From positions 1-12,300 of the forward strand of contig JACPJX010000074.1 of NCBI GenBank assembly GCA_016187365.1: a stretch of 12,300 bases of DNA. The letters run 5' to 3'. Both the position numbers and the translations under genes were made by a program. How positions within the stretch are numbered: position 1 is the first letter of the stretch; each line of letters starts with the position of its first letter. Positions 5,924-12,300 of the stretch are shown in pieces. The notes under the pieces were generated by a model that saw only the letters and a program-made list of their open reading frames with translations, was not told the origin of the DNA and did no database searches. The stretch comes from Candidatus Aenigmatarchaeota archaeon (GTDB lineage: Archaea > Aenigmatarchaeota > Aenigmatarchaeia > GW2011-AR5).

Positions 5924-7657
5924 ATGAAGCGCAGGGAAGAGGTCCACATACTTGAATATGGCGCCATTCTTTTCGTCTTCCTCGTTGCGCTTTACGTTTC
6001 GTCCCTCAATGTCACCGGCCTTTTTGTTGCGTCCGAATATGCGTATTCAAGGGAAGTCAGTTACACGTCTGTCGAGAAAAAGGTCAGCGAGAACGTGAAG
6101 TTCGGCAACTACAGCCCTTCCTCATGCAGTGACGGCATATATGTCGAGGCCGCGGGCGTGCCGGTGAATTTCACCCTCAAGAACGAGAAATACAAGTCAG
6201 GCCTGTGCACCAAGGCAACAGTTGTTTTTGATAATATTATATATTCCAAGGCCGACAAGAAGAAGAACGCGACATCGATAACATATTTGATATACTACGG
6301 CAGGCGTGATGGCGTGCCTTCAAACGATACCGATGACGAGCAGGAAAACGCGCCGCCGCAGTTTTTGAAGGACATACCGGACATGACCATAGAGTTCAAC
6401 GGCTCTTATTCCATCAATCTCTCCGAATACTTCTCGGACAACGAGACGCTTGCATTTACTTCAGACAGCAATGCAAATATTTCAATCATCTTTCAGGATT
6501 ATACAGTAGCCTTCGCGCCCCTCTCATATCCCTACAACGGAACCCACCAGATAAACGCCACTGACGGCGAATACACCGCATCAAGCAACATATTCGGCGT
6601 TTACGCGAAGCCGCCTCCTCTGATGAATGCGACAGAAAGCAACCAATCCACTAACCAGACCTTTGATGATGAATTGAATCAAGCTCAGCAGTTTAATGTA
6701 ACCCTTATCTACCCGAAGAACAACAGCGTGATGTTCGTGGGCAACCACATTTTCGTTTTCAGCTCGTCGAACGGCACCTGCTCCGTCATCGTCAGAAACC
6801 AGACTGCGCAGGATGAGGCATATCTCGAAAAGGGCTACTATTGGTGGGGCGTTTCGTGCAACTACATGAACAAGACTTATCCTTCGGGAAAGAACTATTT
6901 TGTCGTCATGCCGCAGTTGACTCTTAGCATGAATTACAGCGACATCGCCGACCTTTCAAACGCCACGAACGTAACGCTTGAAAAGCCTTCCGTGGGCAGA
7001 CTTGTCTTCGACGAGCCGATAGACCTCACAGCCGTGCAGGAAATGGAAAAATACATCAATATATCGAGGAACCGCGTCGAGATAGACACGGCTTCGATGC
7101 AATACCTGAACAAGAGCGCTGTCCTGACATTGTACGGGGTGGCGGCGGCGAATCCAGTCATAAAACAGAACGGGCTGCCTTGTCCTGCAGACGTCTGCCA
7201 GATCATCAGTTATGAAGGCGGCACGCTGGTCTTCAGGGTGAAGCACTTCACCGTATACGAGGTCGGGGACGCGCCGCAGCCGGAACCTGTGCCGCAGACA
7301 TCGTCAGGCGGCGGAAGCAGCGGGGGAAGCGGCAACTTCGTCCAGTCTCCGGAGAGCTCTTTCGGCGGTCCTGTCATAATAACGAAGAAGACTCCAGTAG
7401 AAAATGCGACAGCGAGCAAAATTTCACAGGCAGAGGAAATAAAGCCTGAAGCTCAGACAATACCGCAGACTGATGACACGGAAAGCGGGGCTCCTTACAG
7501 CCCGCCTGAAGAAAACAAAAACATCATAACAGGAGGCATAATAAGAATTTTTGCGGAAAATTTCATGTACATCGCGGTTCTGCTCGGGGCCGCCGGCGCC
7601 GGCTACATCTTTTTGAAAGGAGGCAAGAAGAAAGGAAAGAGGAGAAGAAGAAAATGA
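5924..7657 (+). CDS. Heavily N-glycosylated, membrane-anchored surface protein
   Basis: This 577-residue protein is predicted to face the cell exterior. A hydrophobic segment at about 12-36 follows a charged start. A second membrane helix (549-564) precedes a very basic cytoplasmic tail (KGGKKKGKRRRRK). Between them I count about 25 N-x-S/T sequons, suggesting dense N-glycosylation. Residues about 143-228 look like an Ig/cadherin-type beta domain (it starts APPQFLKDIPDMTIEFNGSY). Residues about 350-447 form a conserved module ending in FTVYEV that recurs in surface proteins of small archaea. A Ser/Gly-rich linker (459-470) and an acidic Pro/Glu region lead to the C-terminal helix. Six cysteines in the ectodomain could pair. 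It overlaps the downstream HAD gene by 4 bases (ATGA). Its partner or ligand is unknown. Confidence 0.75.
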   Translation: MKRREEVHILEYGAILFVFLVALYVSSLNVTGLFVASEYAYSREVSYTSVEKKVSENVKFGNYSPSSCSDGIYVEAAGVPVNFTLKNEKYKSGLCTKATVVFDNIIYSKADKKKNATSITYLIYYGRRDGVPSNDTDDEQENAPPQFLKDIPDMTIEFNGSYSINLSEYFSDNETLAFTSDSNANISIIFQDYTVAFAPLSYPYNGTHQINATDGEYTASSNIFGVYAKPPPLMNATESNQSTNQTFDDELNQAQQFNVTLIYPKNNSVMFVGNHIFVFSSSNGTCSVIVRNQTAQDEAYLEKGYYWWGVSCNYMNKTYPSGKNYFVVMPQLTLSMNYSDIADLSNATNVTLEKPSVGRLVFDEPIDLTAVQEMEKYINISRNRVEIDTASMQYLNKSAVLTLYGVAAANPVIKQNGLPCPADVCQIISYEGGTLVFRVKHFTVYEVGDAPQPEPVPQTSSGGGSSGGSGNFVQSPESSFGGPVIITKKTPVENATASKISQAEEIKPEAQTIPQTDDTESGAPYSPPEENKNIITGGIIRIFAENFMYIAVLLGAAGAGYIFLKGGKKKGKRRRRK

Positions 7658-8259
7658 AGATACTTATATTTGATTACGACGGCGTCATAGCGGATTCCCT
7701 TGACTTTCACTTCAGGGTTTTCAGAAAACTTGCAGAGAAGTACGGGCTCGGGGCGATAAGGTCGAGGAAGAGCTTCGTGAAGCTTCTGGACGACAATTTC
7801 TATGAATCCGTGGTCAGGGAAGGCATGCCGCGCCGCCGCCTGCCGGAATTCATAGAAGAGACAGAAACCTGCCTCATGAAAAGAAAAGTCAGGATGTTCC
7901 CGGCAATGAAGATGATTCTGAAAAAACTCTCGGGAAAGAGCACGATATTCGTGGTTTCGTCGAGCATAACGAGGGTCATAAAGCGCGACCTGAAACTCAA
8001 CGGGATAAAAGTGGAGGATGTCATTGGCGGCGACAGGGAAAGGAGCAAGACCGCCAAAATAATGGGGATAAAGAAAAGATTCCCGTCATGCAGGATATTC
8101 TACATCGGCGACACGACCGGCGACATGAAGGAAGGAAAGGCGGCCGGCGTCACCACAGTGGCCGTCACGTGGGGCTACCACAGGAGGAAGGCGCTTGAAA
8201 AGGAGAAACCTGATTTCATCGCGCGCTCCGTGAAGGAACTTGAAAGGATTCTCACCTGA
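7654..8259 (+). CDS. HAD-superfamily hydrolase (phosphoglycolate-phosphatase-like)
   Basis: This 201-residue cytosolic phosphohydrolase has all four HAD motifs: I, FDYDGV with nucleophile D7 and general acid D9; II, VSSS (101-104); III, K132; and IV, GDTTGD with D153 and D157. A helical cap of about 65 residues lies between motifs I and II (C1 cap). This layout matches the phosphoglycolate phosphatase/beta-phosphoglucomutase branch, but the substrate cannot be read from sequence. The ATG overlaps the stop of the surface-protein gene (ATGA), with a purine-rich GAGGA about 10 bases upstream, indicating coupled translation. The 3' end overlaps the convergent nurA gene by 8 bases. A role in sugar-phosphate supply for glycosylating its partner is possible but only contextual. 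Confidence 0.88.
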   Translation: MKILIFDYDGVIADSLDFHFRVFRKLAEKYGLGAIRSRKSFVKLLDDNFYESVVREGMPRRRLPEFIEETETCLMKRKVRMFPAMKMILKKLSGKSTIFVVSSSITRVIKRDLKLNGIKVEDVIGGDRERSKTAKIMGIKKRFPSCRIFYIGDTTGDMKEGKAAGVTTVAVTWGYHRRKALEKEKPDFIARSVKELERILT

Positions 8260-9232
8260 CAAGAGCGTCCAGGATACCATGCGCGTCGCCTGTGGAGATG
8301 TGCGCCCTGTGCCTTGACGACGAAAGGAAAAGTGCCTTATGCTGCAGTTTCTCGGCGTCTTCAATCTTGCCGAACATGTGCGCGTCCGAAAGGCCGTAAG
8401 GATAGCCCGGAAACCTGTAGTCGTTGCAGTGCGATGCTATGCACGGGAGCGGATTGAATCCCTTCATTACGTCTATCCTGAACGCATGCCTTGAGGAATG
8501 ATGGAGCTTTGCGGCATAGACTTCAGTCGCGGAGTTCCCCGCGAACCTGTACTGCCATGCGCCTGGCGGGGCGTTCTTCTGCAGCACCGCAAGGAGATTG
8601 TTCCCGGTGGTCGTGTATACGGAGGATGTTTTTGCGACTGCCGAGACGGCGCTGCGCCTCATCCTCGCCTGGGCGAATGCGTCCTCGGCGTATTTGGTCT
8701 CGTTCGTCATGCCGGCCTGCAGCGTGCCGTCCATGACGATGATGCAGTCCTTTGCAGGTACGCATGCCGCAAGCTTCCATTCGGCGAACTTCCTTATGAT
8801 GCCGCCCATCCTGGATATGTCGGCCGCGAATATGCCGTCCCTTATCGTCGGGTCTTCGGCATCAAAGGTCATGTCGCTTTCATCGGGTATTATGCAGCCT
8901 TCATGCAGGGGAAAAATTTTTGTCCTGTACCTGATGCCTGGCTCGGCCGAGCACAGCGCATAGAACTCATGGCGCTTCGCCTTCACTTTCAGACCGGCTT
9001 CGAAAACGCTGAAGTACGCCCTCACCAGAAAGACGGAGAAAGAAGGCGTGTGGAGCAGTTCGGCATTGCCGCCGTCCACGAACGCGAGGCGCGACTCTTC
9101 CGCCTTCAGTCCCTCGAACCTTTCCGCGCTGTAAGGAAATGCAGTGTAACCCGGCAGCACGGGATCGCCGTCTTCCCTGCCGGCGATGCGTTCTATCTCC
9201 CCGAGAACATCCCTCGCAACTGAAGAGTGCAC
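8252..9232 (-). CDS. nurA: NurA 5'-3' nuclease
   Basis: This 326-residue NurA-family nuclease resects DNA ends with HerA. It has an RNase H-like fold in which acidic residues bind manganese. Key positions are the FVDGG strand (D53), VMDGTL (D168) and, near the C-terminus, GYPYGLSDAHMF (D283). These match the family's conserved D..D..D pattern. The start is GTG at 9232: no ATG occurs before the FVDGG motif, and a TATA-like element (TTTTATATTT on the minus strand, 9251-9260) is centred about 24 bases upstream, implying a leaderless transcript. It is on the same strand as herA but separated by two opposite-strand genes, so each probably has its own promoter. Its 3' end overlaps the HAD gene by 8 bases. 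Confidence 0.85.
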   Translation of the reverse strand: MHSSVARDVLGEIERIAGREDGDPVLPGYTAFPYSAERFEGLKAEESRLAFVDGGNAELLHTPSFSVFLVRAYFSVFEAGLKVKAKRHEFYALCSAEPGIRYRTKIFPLHEGCIIPDESDMTFDAEDPTIRDGIFAADISRMGGIIRKFAEWKLAACVPAKDCIIVMDGTLQAGMTNETKYAEDAFAQARMRRSAVSAVAKTSSVYTTTGNNLLAVLQKNAPPGAWQYRFAGNSATEVYAAKLHHSSRHAFRIDVMKGFNPLPCIASHCNDYRFPGYPYGLSDAHMFGKIEDAEKLQHKALFLSSSRHRAHISTGDAHGILDALVR

Positions 9233-9240
9233 GATAAGAA

Positions 9241-9260
9241 TTTAATAACGAAATATAAAA
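9241..9260. promoter_or_regulatory. Divergent TATA elements for nurA and the PIN gene
   Basis: TTTAATAA (9241-9248) is centred about 26 bases before the PIN ATG at 9271. The complement of 9251-9260, TTTTATATTT, is centred about 24 bases before the nurA GTG at 9232. Both spacings fit leaderless archaeal genes. The whole gap is AT-rich, so individual boxes are uncertain. Confidence 0.45.
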
Positions 9261-9270
9261 GATAATTAAT

Positions 9271-9750
9271 ATGGACAGATTAAAAATATATTTGGATACA
9301 AATACCGTATTAGATTTCTTTATAAATGAAGCCAGAGTTATCAAAAACAACGAAGATACAAAAGTTCCATCTAAATTTCAATTTATGTTGGAAAGCAAAG
9401 AAAAGATAGAATTTGTAAGTTCTTTCTTGACCAAAGCTGAAATATGTAGGGAACTCGTGTCAGCATTTCAATTGAGCGAAGAAGATATAGAACGCTTGTG
9501 GAATACATTTATTTCTTCCCTTGAATGCAGGTATATAGAAAGATTTCAATTTGATGAAGAAATTGTAAAACTGACGATTAAGCTGAAAATGAGATTAAGG
9601 ACTATGGTCAATTTTTTCCACTTGTTTATTGCCATCAAAGATAATGCTTATTTATTGTCGGGCGATAAAGATTTGATAAGGATTGTAAGAGAAAACCTAT
9701 TATATGATAAAATAATAAGTTATATAGAATTGAGAAATATGTCTATTTGA
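9271..9750 (+). CDS. PIN-domain protein (VapC-like), AT-rich
   Basis: This 159-residue protein has the PIN nuclease pattern: YLDTNTVLDFF with D9, TKAEICRE with E57, and LLSGDKDLIRI with D132/D134 near the C-terminus. At the position where most PIN domains have D before xxHLxxA, this one has N114 (NFFHLFIA), so catalysis may be weakened or use other residues. PIN proteins are often RNA-cleaving toxins (VapC), but others process rRNA. No antitoxin gene lies upstream on the same strand; a 34-residue ORF overlaps its 3' end on the other strand. Base composition departs sharply from the neighbours: by hand count 9301-9360 is 17/60 GC and 9601-9660 is 18/60, against 36/60 in nurA (9121-9180). This suggests recent transfer. 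Confidence 0.78.
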   Translation: MDRLKIYLDTNTVLDFFINEARVIKNNEDTKVPSKFQFMLESKEKIEFVSSFLTKAEICRELVSAFQLSEEDIERLWNTFISSLECRYIERFQFDEEIVKLTIKLKMRLRTMVNFFHLFIAIKDNAYLLSGDKDLIRIVRENLLYDKIISYIELRNMSI

Positions 9751-9847
9751 GCTTTTTAGCCATTTTTTCAAATATATCTTTATTCTTCCTAATAAATTCT
9801 TCCATTTTTTCCCGTCTTTCCTTGGGTTCGTCTTTCATATTTTTCAC
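9743..9847 (-). CDS. Putative 34-residue charged mini-protein
   Basis: This short reading frame runs from GTG at 9847 to TAG at 9743-9745. The product begins MKNMKDEPKERREKM and ends EKMAKKLK: almost entirely Lys, Glu, Arg and hydrophobics spaced like an amphipathic helix. A strong TATA-like element (9869-9878) is centred about 27 bases before the GTG, fitting a leaderless gene; an in-frame ATG at 9838 is the alternative start. It is AT-rich like the PIN gene, is convergent with it and overlaps its end by 8 bases. It could be an antitoxin-like partner, a DNA- or RNA-binding peptide, or a chance ORF. No family is recognised. Confidence 0.4.
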   Translation of the reverse strand: MKNMKDEPKERREKMEEFIRKNKDIFEKMAKKLK

Positions 9848-9868
9848 TGTATTTATTATGTTTTCAAA

Positions 9869-9878
9869 TTATATAAAA
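9869..9878 (-). promoter_or_regulatory. TATA element for the 34-residue ORF
   Basis: The minus-strand sequence reads TTTTATATAAT, a good archaeal TATA box. It is placed about 27 bases before the GTG at 9847 and about 36 before the ATG at 9838. No gene on the plus strand starts at a matching distance, so it most likely points leftward. Confidence 0.4.
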
Positions 9879-9902
9879 GCGGAAAGGCTTAAGAAGATAA
9901 CA

Positions 9903-9931
9903 GGTTTCTGCTAAGTATGATCAGCTAAACC
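9903..9931 (-). terminator. Possible stem-loop at the 3' end of the cell-wall-binding-repeat gene
   Basis: GGTTTCTG (9903-9910) can pair with CAG (9922-9924) plus AAACC (9927-9931), leaving a 2-base bulge and an 11-base loop. It starts right after the TAA at 9932-9934 of the minus-strand gene. The run after it is only mildly T-rich, so terminator function is uncertain. Confidence 0.28.
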
Positions 9932-11854
9932 TTACTTCACCACAACCTGCCCCCTGGCCTTCACGACATTGCTGCCGGGCCAGTACGATATGAAAGTAAA
10001 CGACTTGTCGGCCGTGAACTCCACTTCCCCGGAGCTGCCGGGCGCTATCTTGTTCGTGCTGAAGTAGTCGCTCCTGAAGTCGAGGCCGCCGAACGAGACG
10101 CGCTCGTTGCGCACCTTGAATTTTATTCTGACCTTCTCGCCTTTCCCGACTTCTATCGTGGATGGCGACAGGACGGCATCGTCGCCTTCAATGGTGAAGA
10201 CCTTCGCTTCTGCCGCGCGCTCCTGCACTCTTTCAACTATCTTTTCCAGTTTCCCTTCAACTTTCCCCCTTGTCTTCATCGCCCTCTCGACGTTGCGCTC
10301 GGCCGCGCGCTTCGCGATCTCAGGCAGCTTTTCCGAGCGCTCACATATGTTGGCAAGGCGCTTCGCGTTGCTCACGACCTCGCGCTGCTGCTTGAGGAGG
10401 GGCGCAGCCTTCGGGTGGTCGTTTGCGTCCAGCGCAGTTTTTATCGAATCCCTGAGGGATTTTGCCTCTTCCACAAGGTTCTCCACGTCTGTTGAGTTGC
10501 ATTTCTCCCTGAGGCGCGGAAGCACGCCCTCGACTTCGTTCAGGGTGCTCTCGTACATGCCCCTGAGGTTGGGGGCGCCGCGCTCTTCCATGTCAGCATG
10601 CTTCTGCCATTCCCATTTTATCCTGTCCCTTGACTGCCACTTCTCCTTCCTGTAGTCCCGTATTTCCTGCATCTTCCTTTCGGCTATGGCTATGTCGCCC
10701 GCGATTATGTCCTGCTTTATCGCAAGAAGCTTGGCCTTGGCGTCGTTCAGTTTTGCCTTCAGCGCCGTGACATCGCCGTTCGCAGCAAGGTCATCCGCCT
10801 CTATCATCTCCTCGTCTATCTCGCTTTCCGTCTCGTTGAGCCTTTCAAGGAGCTTTGACTTGATTCTTTCCTTGACTGAGTTTCTTATTTCGATGTATTT
10901 TTCCCTGCGTTCCTCCCATCTCTCTTTGTGGGCTTCCCACACATTCTTCACGACTTCGCTCGCTCTCTCGCCTACAACTTTTGTCGGCACTATGCCCTTC
11001 GCCCTCAACTCTATTTCTATCTCGCCCGCCAGCGCGGGAATGCCGACTATCCTGACGTCCTTTATGCTGTTTTCTATGATGAAATCCGCTATAGCTTCCG
11101 TTTGCGAGGCATCGGTCACGAATCTCACTATAGAGCCCGCGGCCGGGTTTGACGATGCGACGGCAACGTCGTTCCACGCCCTGGCCGCAATGATGACAAC
11201 TTTTGTATTGTTTGAATAATAATCGAGGACTTCCTTGTCAACGTCCGTGTCCCTCAATTCCTTCAGTTTGTATTTTGCAAGCATGGCCTTCAGGCCTGAC
11301 GGGAGCACTCCTATGTGGTGGACGTCGCTGACATTCATGTTTTCAAGCAATGCCAGCACTTCGGAAGGCACCTCGCCTTTCGGCACCGGCAGGAAAGGGC
11401 ATTCCAGGTTTGAAGCCAGTGTAGACGCAAGTATGCCATCCTGTGTGTCAGCCTCCGGGTTCTTGGTGTCGTCCGCAAGGACGGCGCACCTTGAGCCCTC
11501 GGCCCAGAAATATTTCGCGACTTCGACAGCCGTTCCAGTCCTCTCTATCCCCCACAGCCTTATCACGTTGTAGCCCAGCGTTTTGAGGCTGCTTTCAGCC
11601 TGCACGGAAACGACCACCGGGCCTCCCACTATGACCACGGTTCTGGCGCCGGCAGAACCTATGGAGGACTTTACGTCTTCGTTCAGTTCGCCGCCCGGCA
11701 GTGTGAAGACAGGTATGCCCTGCCTGTCGCCCGCGGCCTTCGCGACAAGGAGATCGACGCTTGTCTTGTCGGTCGTGACTATTACGGTGTCGACGCTCTG
11801 GGCGAGCGCAACGCCTGTCAGAAAGATTATTGACAGAATAAGGGCATACTTCAT
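9932..11854 (-). CDS. Secreted protein with cell-wall-binding repeats, coiled coil and cupredoxin-like domain
   Basis: This is a 640-residue exported protein. Residues 1-19 form a signal peptide (cleavage near ALAQ). Residues about 20-305 contain what look like three cell-wall-binding 2 (CWB2) repeats; the clearest has TVVIVGGPVVVS (72-83) and RLWGIERTGTAVEVA (99-113). Residues about 305-550 are very rich in Lys, Glu, Arg and Ala with long helical heptads, read as a coiled-coil stalk. Residues about 551-640 are a cupredoxin-like beta domain (VLSPSTIEVGKGEKVRIKFK), but the usual His, Cys and Met copper ligands are absent. No C-terminal membrane helix is visible, so attachment may rely on the CWB2 part. 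I chose the ATG at 11854, not the TTG two codons earlier, because AAGGTGAT precedes it by 5 bases. The upstream gene ends 44 bases away on the same strand. Confidence 0.82.
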   Translation of the reverse strand: MKYALILSIIFLTGVALAQSVDTVIVTTDKTSVDLLVAKAAGDRQGIPVFTLPGGELNEDVKSSIGSAGARTVVIVGGPVVVSVQAESSLKTLGYNVIRLWGIERTGTAVEVAKYFWAEGSRCAVLADDTKNPEADTQDGILASTLASNLECPFLPVPKGEVPSEVLALLENMNVSDVHHIGVLPSGLKAMLAKYKLKELRDTDVDKEVLDYYSNNTKVVIIAARAWNDVAVASSNPAAGSIVRFVTDASQTEAIADFIIENSIKDVRIVGIPALAGEIEIELRAKGIVPTKVVGERASEVVKNVWEAHKERWEERREKYIEIRNSVKERIKSKLLERLNETESEIDEEMIEADDLAANGDVTALKAKLNDAKAKLLAIKQDIIAGDIAIAERKMQEIRDYRKEKWQSRDRIKWEWQKHADMEERGAPNLRGMYESTLNEVEGVLPRLREKCNSTDVENLVEEAKSLRDSIKTALDANDHPKAAPLLKQQREVVSNAKRLANICERSEKLPEIAKRAAERNVERAMKTRGKVEGKLEKIVERVQERAAEAKVFTIEGDDAVLSPSTIEVGKGEKVRIKFKVRNERVSFGGLDFRSDYFSTNKIAPGSSGEVEFTADKSFTFISYWPGSNVVKARGQVVVK

Positions 11855-11859
11855 GACCA

Positions 11860-11867
11860 ATCACCTT
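11860..11867 (-). promoter_or_regulatory. Shine-Dalgarno AAGGTGAT deciding the start at 11854
   Basis: AAGGTGAT on the minus strand matches the archaeal anti-Shine-Dalgarno core and lies 5 bases before the ATG at 11854. The TTG at 11860 overlaps it and is therefore an unlikely start. Confidence 0.65.
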
Positions 11868-11887
11868 CTAGTAATTCGCTTCCGGTG

Positions 11888-11900
11888 CTTATATTCTTTC
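11888..11900 (-). promoter_or_regulatory. Possible BRE/TATA promoter for the cell-wall-binding-repeat gene
   Basis: The minus strand reads GAAAG followed by AATATAAG, resembling a purine BRE plus TATA box. It is centred about 37 bases before the ATG at 11854, allowing a short leader that includes the Shine-Dalgarno site. It overlaps the stop codon of the upstream gene, so an internal operon promoter is possible. Confidence 0.3.
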
Positions 11901-12300
11901 AGCCCACCGCGCACCGGTTGGGGCCGGCCTCGAGCTCGCGCAGTTCCTCGGCCTCAAGCTCTGCAAGGCCTTTGTTGAATTCCTTTATCGCCTCGAAGTT
12001 GCTGGGCTTCGGCTGCACGTTTCTGGCGACCCATCGGATAAATTCCTGCTTCTGCATTGAAAGCGCCGCCAGGCTTCTTTTGAGCTCGCCGAGCGCTGCC
12101 GCTACAGGCATGCCGTGCTTTATTTCACCGCCATAATGCGCCGGAAGTATTTTTGCGCTGTCAGGCATCAAAAGCAGTTTTTTATGGAGCGTCTCCCACA
12201 GCGCTTCAGCATTTTTTTCCGCGTCCTGCCCGAGGTCTGGCCGTCCGACGCTTTCTATAAAAAGCGTGTCGCCGGTGAATGCAAATTCCCCCAGCAAATA
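11899..12300 (-). CDS. Metallo-beta-lactamase-fold hydrolase, persulfide-dioxygenase-like (C-terminal part)
   Basis: The visible 133 residues are the C-terminal half of a gene whose start lies beyond the right edge. The frame is open to 12300 (codons Y-L-L-G-E-F), and no real start is visible. FAFTGDTLFIESVGRPDL holds the bridging metal-ligand Asp of the MBL fold. The GRPDL that follows is characteristic of the ETHE1/persulfide dioxygenase and rhodanese-linked MBL group. ILPAHYGGE supplies a later metal-ligand His. The tail with PKPSNFEAIKEFN and a final GPNRCAVG also matches that group. The N-terminal HxHxDH motif is outside the window, so activity cannot be judged. It precedes the cell-wall-binding-repeat gene by 44 bases on the same strand; cotranscription is possible but the functions do not obviously connect. 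Confidence 0.78.
   Translation of the reverse strand, partial: YLLGEFAFTGDTLFIESVGRPDLGQDAEKNAEALWETLHKKLLLMPDSAKILPAHYGGEIKHGMPVAAALGELKRSLAALSMQKQEFIRWVARNVQPKPSNFEAIKEFNKGLAELEAEELRELEAGPNRCAVG

Noticed and set aside
7300..7350. GGC-rich tandem repeat in the surface-protein gene
   Set aside because: It encodes a low-complexity Ser/Gly linker with mixed codons and is not an independent DNA repeat.
8498..9223. A 241-codon plus-strand frame opposite nurA
   Set aside because: It is antisense to clear NurA motifs. Its Arg/Cys/Gly-rich product is typical of shadow translation.
4366..9232. HerA-based anti-phage defence island
   Set aside because: HerA is paired with a standard NurA and has a normal HAS domain, which fits housekeeping DNA-end processing. 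No Sir2, DUF4297 or similar effector is nearby.
9271..9750. Classical VapBC toxin-antitoxin pair
   Set aside because: No VapB-like gene lies upstream on the same strand; the upstream gene is nurA pointing the other way. Only a weakly supported peptide lies on the opposite strand, so the pair is not claimed.
10107..11219. Two plus-strand frames rich in Ser, Phe and Leu opposite the coiled-coil gene
   Set aside because: These are the reverse complement of Lys/Glu/Arg-rich helix codons, with no start signals and no family match.
11858..11860. TTG start two codons upstream for the cell-wall-binding-repeat gene
   Set aside because: It overlaps the Shine-Dalgarno AAGGTGAT. The ATG at 11854 has correct spacing and a typical signal-peptide start (MKYALIL).

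Overview
The window looks like chromosome from an archaeon, probably a small-genome (DPANN-type) lineage, although the phylum cannot be fixed from this sequence. The evidence is a HerA/NurA gene pair, archaeal TATA boxes placed 22-28 bases before start codons (leaderless genes), Shine-Dalgarno sites of the GGTGAT type on some genes, an N-glycosylation-rich surface protein of a type common in such archaea, and a secreted cell-wall-binding-repeat protein. Coding DNA is mid-to-high GC and dense, except for one AT-rich island at about 9233-9880.

Layout. Positions 1-1079 hold the tail of a CcdA-like membrane protein followed by a secreted DipZ-type thioredoxin (extracytoplasmic thiol redox). Positions 1083-4263 hold a PurN-like formyltransferase (-), a polytopic membrane protein (+) and a PurF-like glutamine amidotransferase/phosphoribosyltransferase (+). 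The first two diverge from one shared TATA element. The PurF-like protein keeps its propeptide, catalytic Cys and four Fe-S cysteines, but its phosphoribosyltransferase loops are altered.

Positions 4263-4359 hold a small MITE-like insertion: an 80-bp hairpin with 12-bp inverted ends, flanked by an 8-9 bp direct repeat. It sits between the convergent purF-like and herA genes and may act as a two-way terminator.

Positions 4366-9232 hold herA (-) and nurA (-), the DNA-end-resection ATPase and nuclease. They are separated by an opposite-strand pair: a heavily sequon-decorated, double-anchored surface protein translationally coupled to a HAD phosphatase. Neither mre11 nor rad50 is present in the window.

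Positions 9233-9880 form the AT-rich island. It carries a PIN-domain protein and a convergent, overlapping 34-residue charged mini-protein not previously called here. Positions 9932-12300 (all -) hold a secreted protein combining cell-wall-binding repeats, a long coiled coil and a cupredoxin-like domain without copper ligands. It is preceded by the C-terminal half of a persulfide-dioxygenase-like metallo-beta-lactamase-fold enzyme that runs off the window.

The strongest candidates for something new are the MITE-like hairpin, the PurF-like/PurN-like pair, and the AT-rich PIN plus mini-protein cassette. No tRNA, rRNA, CRISPR array or full-length IS was seen, and no gene-free stretch exceeds 300 bases.
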